The translations under genes and the position numbers were made by a program. From Liminaster sp045576355 (GTDB taxonomy: Bacteria; Bacteroidota; Bacteroidia; Bacteroidales; UBA3663), in the NCBI GenBank assembly GCA_045576355.1, contig JAZNGG010000006.1, positions 1-29,367 on the forward strand: a stretch of 29,367 nucleotides of DNA, written 5' to 3'. The notes below the pieces were generated by a model, which did no database searches, was not told the origin of the DNA, and was given only the letters and a program-made list of their open reading frames with translations. Shown here one piece after another: positions 14,250 to 22,689 of this stretch (its first letter is position 1; the number at the start of each line of letters is the position of its first letter).

Positions 14250-15446
14250 TTATTTGATTCTGTTGCCTTCTGCATCAAATTTGACTATGAAGGCATCTTT
14301 GAATTTTTTTCTGATTTTGAGTATGTCTTGTTGCAAATCAGCCTTTTCTTTCTCTTTGCCATAGGTGTATCGATATGTGCCACCCTCTTTGTAGTATTCT
14401 ACCGGCCATAAACCTTTCAGTTCTGCAGCCCCTTTTTTGAGTCGTTTCGGGGAGGAGAGGAACTGAATTTTCCAATATATGACATCGTTTTGTTGTGGAG
14501 CCGGTGTCGTTTTTGAGACCTTAGAAGCAGGAATAGAAGAGGCGGTTTTTGCATCTGAAGATGTCTGATTTGCATCTGAAGAAGATGAAGTTTTCTTGCC
14601 TTTGCCGGGAGATACACTCTCTTCCTGGTTATTATTGGTAGCAATTACTGCATTATTCCTTTGGTCCCATTTCTTTTTGTAGTCAACAAATCCAAGATAA
14701 ATAGCTTTAGAGATGGATTCTTGTCCGGCTGCCGATGCCAAATATTTCTCCTCTTTATTGCAGGAGATGAATCCGGTTTCGATTAAGACAGAAGGCATAG
14801 CTGCCGTTCGAAGCACATAAAAACCGGCTTGACGCACTTCTCGATTATGCCTTTTCCCCCTTTTGACTAACGAACTTTGTATAAATTCTGCTGCTTCGAT
14901 ACTTTGAGCCTGATATGTACTCTGCATCATGTCAAAGATGATGTATGACTCAGGTTTACTTGGATCAAAACCTTCGTATCGTGTCTCATAATTGTCTTCT
15001 AACAAAATGGCTTGATTCTCTCGCATAGCCACTTCTAAGTTTGACTGATTTCGCGCTGTGCCTAATGTGAATGTTCCGGCTCCAAAGACATTATTGACAT
15101 CTTTTCGGGTTCTCGGGATAGCATCAGCATGGATTGAGATGAACAGATCTGCATTAGCTTTATTGGCTTTTTCTGTCCTTCCCATTAAAGTCACGAATAC
15201 GTCTGTTTTGCGAGTATAGACGACTTTGACATTGGGGCAATTTTGTTCGATGTATTTCCCGACTTTAAGGGCGATCTTCAAATTAAGATCTTTTTCTTTC
15301 AATATTTTACCGACACATCCGGCATCTTTCCCGCCATGGCCTGCGTCCAATACAACGATAAACTCCTTTTTAGGCCGTGCCCAGGAAGAAGTGTATCCTA
15401 TGCTGAGAAGCATACAGAAGAGGCAGATTCGAAAGAGTGTACGCAT
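14250..15446 (-). CDS. N-acetylmuramoyl-L-alanine amidase with C-terminal SPOR-like domain
   Basis: This zinc amidase cleaves the bond between N-acetylmuramic acid and the stem peptide, usually for daughter-cell separation. The 398-residue protein has a signal peptide (cleavage near residue 23, SWA-RPKK). Its Amidase_3 domain has zinc ligands His37 (DAGHGG), Glu51 (KEKD) and His106 (SIHADA), and catalytic Glu223 (PSVLIETGF). A Ser/Thr/Lys linker at about residues 270-315 precedes a region starting VIYWKIQFLSS and running through YKEGGTYRYTYG to IVKF, which looks like a diverged SPOR domain that binds denuded glycan strands. It follows the flavoprotein gene by 19 nt and precedes the MCE gene. 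Confidence 0.92.
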   Translation of the reverse strand: MRTLFRICLFCMLLSIGYTSSWARPKKEFIVVLDAGHGGKDAGCVGKILKEKDLNLKIALKVGKYIEQNCPNVKVVYTRKTDVFVTLMGRTEKANKANADLFISIHADAIPRTRKDVNNVFGAGTFTLGTARNQSNLEVAMRENQAILLEDNYETRYEGFDPSKPESYIIFDMMQSTYQAQSIEAAEFIQSSLVKRGKRHNREVRQAGFYVLRTAAMPSVLIETGFISCNKEEKYLASAAGQESISKAIYLGFVDYKKKWDQRNNAVIATNNNQEESVSPGKGKKTSSSSDANQTSSDAKTASSIPASKVSKTTPAPQQNDVIYWKIQFLSSPKRLKKGAAELKGLWPVEYYKEGGTYRYTYGKEKEKADLQQDILKIRKKFKDAFIVKFDAEGNRIK

Positions 15447-15465
15447 AGTGTAACGGGATAAAGAA

Positions 15466-16086
15466 TTATCGGATAAAATTGGTTTTTTGCTTTTCCTCTG
15501 TGTCAGGAAGATTTATGCCGGCTTGTTTGCCAGCTTCCAGGCAATGCAGCAGATAGGCCATATTACGACCTAATGTGCGCATAGTCTGCATCCCTTCAAG
15601 GTCTTGTTTCGCCTCTTCTGCATTGTTGCCATGTATTTGGTTCCAATATTGAGAGCCTACAATCAGCATTTGAGAAATGGAAAAATACTTGTTGATTTCA
15701 TCAAATGCAGCTGTTGCTCCTCCACGACGGCAACTGACAACTGCTGCAGCAGGTTTTAACCGGAAAAGATGGGTGCGACCATAGAATAAGCGATCCATGA
15801 AACTACTTAATGCCCCGGTACATCCTGCAAAATGGACTGCCGACCCAAAAATAAAACCATCTGCGTCAGCATATTTCTCAATAAACTCATTGACTACATC
15901 TTCCCGGAAACAACGACCGGTTTTTTGACAAGCCATGCATCCAATACATCCTGCAATAGGGACATTACCTAACCAGAATATTTCGGTTTCAATGCCGCAA
16001 GTATTAAGTGTTTTTGCGATTTCTTGAAGGGCGATGTCTGTAGCACCATGGTGGTGTGGACTGCCGTTTATAAGGATTACTTTCAT
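15466..16086 (-). CDS. NADPH-dependent FMN reductase-like / iron-sulfur flavoprotein-like protein
   Basis: The 206-residue protein has a flavodoxin-like fold: MKVILINGSPHHHGATD carries the FMN phosphate loop, and GSAVHFAGCTGALSSFMDRL the second FMN-binding segment. Cys47, Cys50, Cys53 and Cys59 form a CX2CX2CX5C cluster (CIGCMACQKTGRC), the compact [4Fe-4S] motif of archaeal iron-sulfur flavoprotein Isf. Related bacterial oxidoreductases carry it too. I infer an electron-transfer or NAD(P)H-dependent reductase role with unknown partner. I chose the ATG at 16086 because it starts directly with the first beta strand; the 15 residues before it look unlike the family. Confidence 0.83.
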   Translation of the reverse strand: MKVILINGSPHHHGATDIALQEIAKTLNTCGIETEIFWLGNVPIAGCIGCMACQKTGRCFREDVVNEFIEKYADADGFIFGSAVHFAGCTGALSSFMDRLFYGRTHLFRLKPAAAVVSCRRGGATAAFDEINKYFSISQMLIVGSQYWNQIHGNNAEEAKQDLEGMQTMRTLGRNMAYLLHCLEAGKQAGINLPDTEEKQKTNFIR

Positions 16087-16151
16087 AGTTGTATTATATT
16101 GGGGAGAAGGATATTGTTGTTGTCTTAACAAACTCTCTCTCCGATTGTGTA

Positions 16152-18044
16152 TTATTTGATTTGATCTAATAGTTTCTGGGTTGCTTCCGCATTGTTCTCA
16201 AACTCTTTGTTGTGCGTATTTTCGGCCAATTGTGCCCATAGGTTGTGCCCGATGGTGAGATTTTGCTTGGCATCTCGCATCTGTTTAAAGTGCATCTGAA
16301 TCTGTCCTAATTTGGAGTGAATCATGGCAACATCACGACAAAGCGTCTCATCGAGTCTGAGGTTTTGTATTTTAGACATGATGAGGTGTACGACTGTTTG
16401 ATAAGTTTCTCTTTCAGGGACAAAGCTGTTGCTACTATGTAGGAAATCTCCCAATTCGAGAGAGGCATTGATCAGGAAATGGATAACTCTGCCATCTGTG
16501 GGGAAGTGCTTAAAGCAGTCCTTGGCTAATGTCATGTTGGTGTTTAGGACCATGCTTAAGTCATGCTTCCCTTTTTTGTCTTGGCGATAGTGAATGCCTA
16601 ACAAGTGGTTGGTCACGGAGAGGGTAAGTCTTGTCAATAGTTGTGCTTCAGACATATGATCCGGTCCCTCTTGTTTGGTCAATTGCCCGAGTTGTCGCTC
16701 TTGGATGATTTGTGCTTCAGTCAAAGCATCACAACTTTCAACCATCTTACCGGCATTGAGGCATATTTCTCCTTTCGCCTGGTATAAAGAAGATCGTCTA
16801 ACGATTTCTTGAAATTGATCTTGTTGACCTTCTTCTGCCGGAGTATTTTGTTTTTCTGCCAAAACCTGATCGATTAAGGAAAGAGTTTGCTCGGAATAAT
16901 CTTTAAATTGCTCTTTCAAAGGCTGAGGTAGGGCATAATAGAGTTTGCTCATGTCAATGTGCTGAGATAGCATCTTTTCTCTTATTTCTTCCTTCTGCTT
17001 GGGATCTCCTTCGGTTTCAAAGCGTGTGCGTTCGATTTCTGTCAATGTGTCAAAAATCACAACCATAGCTTTGGGTTGTGCCATCTCCTGGCATATTTTG
17101 AGAGCCAACCAAAGTATATCGATGTGCTGAGTAGGGAATTCTTCCGGGGTGGTCTCTTTGGCAATTTTCATTATTCCATTTAGAGCTGCAACAAATGCAT
17201 TTTCTGCTTCTTTTTCTTCCCGTCTGATTCTTGCATTTTGTGCAATGCGTAGCTTGGTTATCCCAAGGAGCAGAACCATGGTCAGAGAACCTCCATCAGT
17301 TAAGATGTTTTCTAAGCGTTGATGGATTCTTACTATCATCTCCTTTTGAAGATCTGGTTTCCCAAGCATCCCAAGAACATCATTGATAAGGAGTAAGAAT
17401 AGTTTTGAGCGATCGAAGTCTGTCACTTCAGTCATCTTCCAAACGGTCTCTTTCACATCTTCCGGTGCTCCGATCAGTGCGTTACCAATAGCGATTACAG
17501 CCATACGGAGTGCTTCTCCGTTGGCATTGGCAATATATTCTGCAGCTTCATAGGGAAGATTTGCACTTAAGAGCATGGGCATGGTTTGTGCTATACGGAG
17601 AGAATCGTTGCCCTCCAGATTAAGCAGATGATATGCTATGTCAGATGTGAAGCTACTTAAGGTTTCGTGACTTCTGAATTTTTCTAACAGATAGTTTTTA
17701 ATGGGTTCGGGAAACATATAAACCTCTGTCCCCGGAATTGGCATAATCTTAGAAATAAGCGAAAATCCTAATGAATTATTGAATTCTTCAAAGGTCCCTT
17801 CATTCCAATCTTCTCCGATCAAAGTGCTCAGATCGGATGGTCGAAGCCCACCTAAAGATGCGGTAATATATTTTACTGCCTCAACGATTTGATCCTCACC
17901 CCAAACATCAGAAGCTCTTTCGATAGCTTGAAAATAAACATCCAAGTCTGACGGGGTGGGGTTATATGTTTTATCTGTACAGAGTTTCTTCAGTTGGTCG
18001 ATCTCTTCAGCAGAAAATTTATCTATATAAGTTTTTGATTTCAT
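16152..18044 (-). CDS. Conserved-looking hypothetical helical-repeat protein
   Basis: I do not recognise this 630-residue protein. It has no signal peptide or membrane segment and is rich in amphipathic helices throughout, so it is probably cytosolic. The C-terminal third, from about residue 430, has a rhythm suggesting tetratricopeptide-like repeats (SSLYQAKGEICLNAGKMVES, DVAMIHSKLGQIQMHFKQM), as seen in scaffold or adaptor proteins. I chose the start at 18044 (MKSKTYIDKFSAEEIDQL). A longer frame to 18119 would overlap nadE and adds residues without helical character. It lies in the nadE operon, between nadE and the flavoprotein gene. Confidence 0.8.
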   Translation of the reverse strand: MKSKTYIDKFSAEEIDQLKKLCTDKTYNPTPSDLDVYFQAIERASDVWGEDQIVEAVKYITASLGGLRPSDLSTLIGEDWNEGTFEEFNNSLGFSLISKIMPIPGTEVYMFPEPIKNYLLEKFRSHETLSSFTSDIAYHLLNLEGNDSLRIAQTMPMLLSANLPYEAAEYIANANGEALRMAVIAIGNALIGAPEDVKETVWKMTEVTDFDRSKLFLLLINDVLGMLGKPDLQKEMIVRIHQRLENILTDGGSLTMVLLLGITKLRIAQNARIRREEKEAENAFVAALNGIMKIAKETTPEEFPTQHIDILWLALKICQEMAQPKAMVVIFDTLTEIERTRFETEGDPKQKEEIREKMLSQHIDMSKLYYALPQPLKEQFKDYSEQTLSLIDQVLAEKQNTPAEEGQQDQFQEIVRRSSLYQAKGEICLNAGKMVESCDALTEAQIIQERQLGQLTKQEGPDHMSEAQLLTRLTLSVTNHLLGIHYRQDKKGKHDLSMVLNTNMTLAKDCFKHFPTDGRVIHFLINASLELGDFLHSSNSFVPERETYQTVVHLIMSKIQNLRLDETLCRDVAMIHSKLGQIQMHFKQMRDAKQNLTIGHNLWAQLAENTHNKEFENNAEATQKLLDQIK

Positions 18045-18094
18045 AAGGTTTGAGTGATAGGTATGTATGAATATAGAATGTTTTAAAATAGAGG

Positions 18095-20056
18095 TTATAA
18101 GTTGTCTAACGCACGGCATTCGTCAGCCCAAATCCGAACTTGAGCATCGCTAGGCATTCGCCAATCTCCACGAGGAGAAAGACTGACACTGCCTACCTTA
18201 GGTCCATCGGGCATACATGAACGTTTGAATTGCTGGGTGAAGAAGCGATGAAAGAAGTTGCGGATCCATTTCTTTAAAGTCTCTGTAGAGTATGTGTCTC
18301 CCCAAGCTTTGCGTGCTAAAAAATAGAGTTTGGAGGGAGACGCCCCAAAGTGGAAGAAATGATATAAGAAGAAGTCGTGGAGTTCGTAAGGACCGACTAA
18401 ATCTTCTGTTTTCTGAGCAATATTACCATCAGCATCTGTAGGAATCAATTCGGGGCTGATAGGAGTATCTACGATATCGAGTAGAATATCTTTGGTTATG
18501 GGGTCGCTTTGGGTCGTAGCGATCCATTTGACCAAATGCTTTACTAATGTTTTGGGTACTCCGGCATTGACGGCATACATGCTCATGTGATCCCCGTTAT
18601 AAGTACACCATCCGAGGGCTAATTCGCTTAAGTCTCCTGTCCCGATAACGATGCCGTTAGCTTGATTGGCCGCATCCATCAAAATTTGCGTCCTTTCTCT
18701 TGCCTGACTGTTTTCATAGGTGATGTCGTGGACGTTACTATCTATGCCGAGGTCTTTAAAGTGCTGTAATACTCCGGGGACGATGCTGATTTCTCTTTGT
18801 GAAATCCCTAAAGAGGTCATTAGCCCTAAACTGTTATTATATGTGCGATTAGAGGTGCCGAAACCAGGCATTGTGATGCCAATAATTCTCTTTCTGGACC
18901 ATCCCAATCGGTCAAAAGCCTTGACAGTGACGAGTAAAGCAAGGGTGGAGTCGAGACCCCCGGAAATGCCGATGATGGCGCTTTGTGCCCGGATATGTTG
19001 CAGGCGGGAGAGAAGTGCAGAAACTTGGATATTGAATATTTCATCACAACGTTTAGCCATATCTTCTGCCCCTTGGGGCACAAAAGGCATGGCTTCTATG
19101 TGCCTATAGAGTTTTTTTTCGACATCCGGCGTATGTGTAAGTACAGATTTAACGACTCTAAAGTTGTTTTTGAAGGGTGTATTGTCCTTCTCGACAAACG
19201 TGTTTTGTGTTCGCCTTAGAAATTGCAATTTCTCTATGTCAATGTCTCGGATTAGTAGAGTAGAGGTCATGTTAAAACGCTCTGTCTCTCCTATAATACT
19301 GCCATTTTCTGCAATCATCCCTTTGCCGGCAAAAACCAAATCAGAGGTGGATTCTCCCATTCCGGCAGAGGCATATAAATAAGCAGCAGAGAGGCGTCCG
19401 GAGTGTGATTCGATCGTTTTTCGCAAATAGTCATGCTTCCCAAGAACCTCGTCACTGGCAGATAGATTAGCAATGACTTCTGCTCCTCCTAAGGCTAATC
19501 TTGAGGAGACAGGGATAGGAGCCCATAGATCTTCACATATCTCTATGCCTACTTTGGCATCTCCTAAATCTAATAAAATATCTGTGCCAAATGGAATAGA
19601 ATCTTTGCCACAGAGTGTTATTTCTGTGTGTGGTGTAACCTCTGAGGCAGACGCAAACCATCGTTTTTCGTAAAACTCTCCATAGTTAGGAAGATATGTT
19701 TTCGGAGTGATGGAAAGGATTTTGCCATGTCGAATAGCTAAGGCAGTGTTATAGAGGTGATTGTCTATTGCCAATGGCATTCCGACTATAATGACCATGT
19801 CTGATTCGAGAGTCTGACATAAAAGAAAGTCTAGGGCTTTGAGGGCTTCTTGCAGAAGTTGTGGTTGGAAAAAGAGATCTCCACAAGTGTAGCCGGTCAG
19901 AGAAAGCTCCGGAAATACCAAAAGCCCCACTTCTGCCTCTTCTGCTTCTCGGATGAGTTGGAGATGTTCATCGACATTGGCATGTGGATCAGCAACTTTA
20001 ACAGTGGGAACAGCAGTCGCTACACGCAACATTGAATAATATCTTGGTTGATTCAT
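18095..20056 (-). CDS. nadE: Glutamine-dependent NAD(+) synthetase
   Basis: NadE makes NAD+ from deamido-NAD+, ATP and glutamine. The 653-residue protein fuses an N-terminal nitrilase-type glutaminase domain to a synthetase domain. The glutaminase has Glu50 in FPELSLTGYTCGD, Lys in SITPKTYLPNYGEFYEKRWF and nucleophile Cys174 in IEICEDLWAP. The synthetase has the ATP pyrophosphatase loop SGGLDS at residues 365-370. GTGDLSELALGWCTYNGDHM is also conserved. The start is uncertain: ATG at 20056 is preferred, a GTG at 20089 gives 11 more residues, and ATG at 20032 aligns closest with LRVATAVPTVKVAD. It is first in the long minus-strand operon and has a recognisable promoter. Confidence 0.95.
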   Translation of the reverse strand: MNQPRYYSMLRVATAVPTVKVADPHANVDEHLQLIREAEEAEVGLLVFPELSLTGYTCGDLFFQPQLLQEALKALDFLLCQTLESDMVIIVGMPLAIDNHLYNTALAIRHGKILSITPKTYLPNYGEFYEKRWFASASEVTPHTEITLCGKDSIPFGTDILLDLGDAKVGIEICEDLWAPIPVSSRLALGGAEVIANLSASDEVLGKHDYLRKTIESHSGRLSAAYLYASAGMGESTSDLVFAGKGMIAENGSIIGETERFNMTSTLLIRDIDIEKLQFLRRTQNTFVEKDNTPFKNNFRVVKSVLTHTPDVEKKLYRHIEAMPFVPQGAEDMAKRCDEIFNIQVSALLSRLQHIRAQSAIIGISGGLDSTLALLVTVKAFDRLGWSRKRIIGITMPGFGTSNRTYNNSLGLMTSLGISQREISIVPGVLQHFKDLGIDSNVHDITYENSQARERTQILMDAANQANGIVIGTGDLSELALGWCTYNGDHMSMYAVNAGVPKTLVKHLVKWIATTQSDPITKDILLDIVDTPISPELIPTDADGNIAQKTEDLVGPYELHDFFLYHFFHFGASPSKLYFLARKAWGDTYSTETLKKWIRNFFHRFFTQQFKRSCMPDGPKVGSVSLSPRGDWRMPSDAQVRIWADECRALDNL

Positions 20057-20139
20057 AAGATGGTATTCGGTTTGATATTGCTTCGTCACATCTTCTCTTT
20101 TAATGTTTTAGTCTTTTCTTTATCAGAGAATATGCACTG

Positions 20140-20170
20140 CGAAGATACTTTTTACTTTTTGATTGTGCAA
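20140..20170 (-). promoter_or_regulatory. Promoter of the nadE-to-spmAB operon
   Basis: On the minus strand TTG (20170-20168), a 20-nt spacer and TATCTTCG (20147-20140) fit the Bacteroidota promoter with one change in the -7 box (TTCG for TTTG). Transcription would start near 20133. No other clear promoter was found within the seven-gene run that follows. Confidence 0.65.
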
Positions 20171-20356
20171 TAAAAAACACCGAAAAGTCTCATTTTGTTA
20201 TGTATTTAGGTGTGTTATTAATAAACTAAAAAGGGAAGTGTGCCATAATGTGTCAATTGCTTTGCTTCTATCTATATTCGATTGGTTTATGCCAATTGAT
20301 TTACACCTTTAGCATTTGTTTCAGAGCGATGCTTTGGTTCTCATCCTAACAAACTT

Positions 20357-20396
20357 TAAGAGACTATGTCCGACTCGTGTCAGACATAGTCTCTTA
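20357..20396 (-). terminator. Terminator of the nfeD-flotillin unit
   Basis: TAAGAGACTATGTC (20357-20370) pairs with GACATAGTCTCTTA (20383-20396) over 14 bp, and pairing continues inward with one mismatch. It lies 22 nt past the flotillin stop at 20418. The U-run is modest (TTAAAGTTTGTT on the minus strand). Confidence 0.8.
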
Positions 20397-20417
20397 GGAC
20401 ATAAATAGAACGTGAGA

Positions 20418-21842
20418 TTATTTCTTACGAGAAGATTTCACTGCTTCTTGCGGAGTATAATCGATCGTTTCCACTTCGCAATTATCAGCTTCTACATCTT
20501 CTTTTTTCTTACCCAGATATTCTGGAAGGCTCATGCCGGCTTGTTCGAAAAGGTCATTGAGAGGAGGGATAGACTTCATCAATCCGCTCAAGAAACCAGC
20601 GGTCGAACCTTTGCCATCTGCTCCGGAGCCATTTCCACCATCCCAAACTGTAACTTTGTCGATGTTGATGCCCTTGATAGCTTCCACTTGTGTCTTGACA
20701 AGTTCCGGGAGTTTTTCCAAAAGAAGTAGAGTGTATGCTTTGGTTGCATCACCTCCGGCAGCCTGGATCATCTTGTCATAACCTTCAGCTTGTTTGGTGA
20801 GGATTTCGTAAAGACCCTTAGCTTCTGCTTCCATCTTAGCAAAGATTGCATCCGCCTCACCTTTTGCATTGACACGTTTCTGTTCAGCTTCAGCTTCAGC
20901 TTCGATGATTTTACGACGTTTCTCCACTTCTTGAGGCACGATGACATTGGCTTGTTGGGTTGATCTTTCGCGTTCTGCACGAGCTAACTCTGCCTCTTTT
21001 TCAGCAGCATAAGCCTCTTCTAAAGCTTTTGCTTGTTGTACTTTTTCAGCAGCAACGGCACGACGTGTAGCTTCAGCTTCTCTTTCGCGACGATCAGCTT
21101 CGGAGTTGGCGATTTCGATTTTAGCATTGTTTTCACCTGCGATCGCCTTTGCATTAGCCTCAGATGTGCGGATACGGGTCTCTTTCATTGCTTCTGCACG
21201 ACCGATTTCACCGATCTTGTCCTGCTCAGCCACGCTTACTTTGGCTTCGTTAATTGCCTTGGCAGCAGCCTCTTTACCGAGAGCTTCGATATATCCGGAC
21301 TCATCCTTGATGTCTGTGATATTTACGTTGATGAGTTTAAGACCGATTTTCTTCAACTCGATTTCCACATTCTTCTTGATGTTTTCCTGGAAAATGTCAC
21401 GATCCTGGTTCAACTCTTCGATAGACATGGAGGCAATAACGAGACGCAATTGTCCGAAAAGGATGTCTCGAGCCATGTCCTGAATATCTGCTGCGGTAAG
21501 ACCGAGCAAACGCTCTGCGGCATTATTCATAGAGTCAGCCTCAGTAGAAATACCCACTGTGAATCGGCAGGGAACGTCCACACGGATATTCTGACGAGAG
21601 AGGGCATTGGTAAGATTTGCCTCAATGGAAATAGGAGTCAAATTTAAGTAAGCATAATCTTGAACTACCGGCCACACGAATGCACCACCACCATGGACAC
21701 ACTTGGCAGAACCTTTGCCTGCTGTAGCACCATAAATAACGAGGATTTTGTCAGAAGGACATCTTCTGTAACGGTTGATCAATGCTGCGATGATTACTAC
21801 GATGAGAGCAGCACCGATAAGAATGAGAATTGTTTCATTCAT
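20418..21842 (-). CDS. Flotillin-like SPFH-domain membrane scaffold
   Basis: The 474-residue protein has one N-terminal membrane segment (residues 4-22), an SPFH/band 7 domain to about residue 200 (CVHGGGAFVWPVVQDYAYLNL, RLLGLTAADIQDMARDILFG) and a long Glu/Ala-rich coiled coil at about 205-340, with repeated AEAE, EAERRE-type heptads. A Gly-rich hinge and a charged tail follow. It resembles YqiK/FloT rather than the short FloA type. Bacterial flotillins oligomerise in membrane microdomains and influence membrane fluidity and protein complexes. It follows the NfeD-like gene by 73 nt, the usual partnership, and the two genes share one promoter and one terminator. Confidence 0.92.
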   Translation of the reverse strand: MNETILILIGAALIVVIIAALINRYRRCPSDKILVIYGATAGKGSAKCVHGGGAFVWPVVQDYAYLNLTPISIEANLTNALSRQNIRVDVPCRFTVGISTEADSMNNAAERLLGLTAADIQDMARDILFGQLRLVIASMSIEELNQDRDIFQENIKKNVEIELKKIGLKLINVNITDIKDESGYIEALGKEAAAKAINEAKVSVAEQDKIGEIGRAEAMKETRIRTSEANAKAIAGENNAKIEIANSEADRREREAEATRRAVAAEKVQQAKALEEAYAAEKEAELARAERERSTQQANVIVPQEVEKRRKIIEAEAEAEQKRVNAKGEADAIFAKMEAEAKGLYEILTKQAEGYDKMIQAAGGDATKAYTLLLLEKLPELVKTQVEAIKGINIDKVTVWDGGNGSGADGKGSTAGFLSGLMKSIPPLNDLFEQAGMSLPEYLGKKKEDVEADNCEVETIDYTPQEAVKSSRKK

Positions 21843-21915
21843 TGTTTTAATAGATTAAATGGTTAAAAATTAAGTAAAACTTCCGGGATAGATTAGAACC
21901 CCGTTGAGAGTTATG

Positions 21916-22476
21916 TTATATTATTTCGACGAGGACAGTGTCTTCATCGATAGCTTCTGTAATTTTTACTTTCGTGCCGGATGGGATGTCTGAAGCACAA
22001 GCGGTAAGAGCTTCAAGCTCGTGCATAGATCCATTGACACTGACCATGATTTTTCCGCTTGCAGCTTTGTTGGCAGCGATGCGAAGATAGACCTCTGCCG
22101 TTTTGCCGACAGTCATGGAGGTGTGGAAGGTGTTATCCTTGTTGAGTTTCATCATCTGGAACATCAAAAATGCGATAATGAGCATAAATATGAGGCCCAC
22201 TCCGATTGAAACGATGGAAAGCCAAGTGGCAGATAGATCATCCCAATAGAGCACACCTGACCAACCAAATCCTAAAACAAAACTGGTTAAAGTTTTGATG
22301 GACAAAATGTGAAATCCTTCAATGTCAAAGTCTTCACCTCCACCATCAAAGTCTGTGTCACTATCAAAGCCAATAAATGTCCCGATAGCTTGAATGACAA
22401 AAAAGACGCTTGCAACAATTGCACATACCCAATAGACTTTAAGCATAAGGGGTAATTCGAGAAAAGTGTCAATCAT
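21916..22476 (-). CDS. NfeD-like membrane protein, flotillin partner
   Basis: The 186-residue protein has hydrophobic segments at about residues 11-36, 65-80 and 83-110, and a C-terminal domain of about 70 residues (TVGKTAEVYLRIAANKAASG, ending KVKITEAIDEDTVLVEII) with the beta-rich pattern of the NfeD OB domain. An Asp/Glu/Gly stretch (FDSDTDFDGGGEDFDIEGF) lies between the first and second hydrophobic segments. It lacks the protease domain of long NfeD proteins and so resembles short forms such as Bacillus YuaF, which sit beside flotillin genes. It lies directly upstream of the flotillin gene in the same direction, supporting joint function. Confidence 0.85.
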   Translation of the reverse strand: MIDTFLELPLMLKVYWVCAIVASVFFVIQAIGTFIGFDSDTDFDGGGEDFDIEGFHILSIKTLTSFVLGFGWSGVLYWDDLSATWLSIVSIGVGLIFMLIIAFLMFQMMKLNKDNTFHTSMTVGKTAEVYLRIAANKAASGKIMVSVNGSMHELEALTACASDIPSGTKVKITEAIDEDTVLVEII

Positions 22477-22565
22477 AAATAAGAAAAGTTTTAAATTATG
22501 TGTTATTATTATTCCACAAACTTCATGCGCACCTTGTCACATGAAGCAGATGCGGTTTTACGCTC

Positions 22566-22596
22566 CAAATGTACGATAATTATTTTATGTTGCAAA
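22566..22596 (-). promoter_or_regulatory. Promoter of the nfeD-flotillin unit
   Basis: On the minus strand TTTG (22596-22593), a 19-nt spacer and TACATTTG (22573-22566) match the Bacteroidota consensus at both boxes. Transcription would start near 22559, about 80 nt before the NfeD-like start codon. Confidence 0.8.
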
Positions 22597-22624
22597 CTTT
22601 TCTCCTAAAAAAGATTCTTTTTTA

Positions 22625-22655
22625 TTGGTTTTGTAATATTTTTACTGTTTCTTTG
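22625..22655 (+). promoter_or_regulatory. Candidate promoter of folP-cdaA
   Basis: TTG at 22625-22627, a 20-nt spacer and TTTCTTTG at 22648-22655 resemble the consensus, with T instead of A at the second position of the -7 box. Predicted start near 22662, about 28 nt before the folP ATG. Confidence 0.55.
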
Positions 22656-22689
22656 CACTATATAATAATGTAAAACGAGTTAGGACGAT

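Larger units (their letters stand above)
20057..20417. other. Intergenic region between nadE and the flotillin gene
   Basis: No gene is visible in this AT-rich 360-nt stretch. It holds the nadE promoter (20140-20170), a small inverted repeat ATTGG/CCAAT at 20282-20297 with a 6-nt loop, and the strong hairpin terminator at 20357-20396. Confidence 0.6.

Noticed and set aside
21033..21647. 204-codon open frame antisense to the flotillin coiled coil
   Set aside because: Antisense frames of Glu/Ala-rich coiled coils stay open by codon bias. The flotillin reading is clear.
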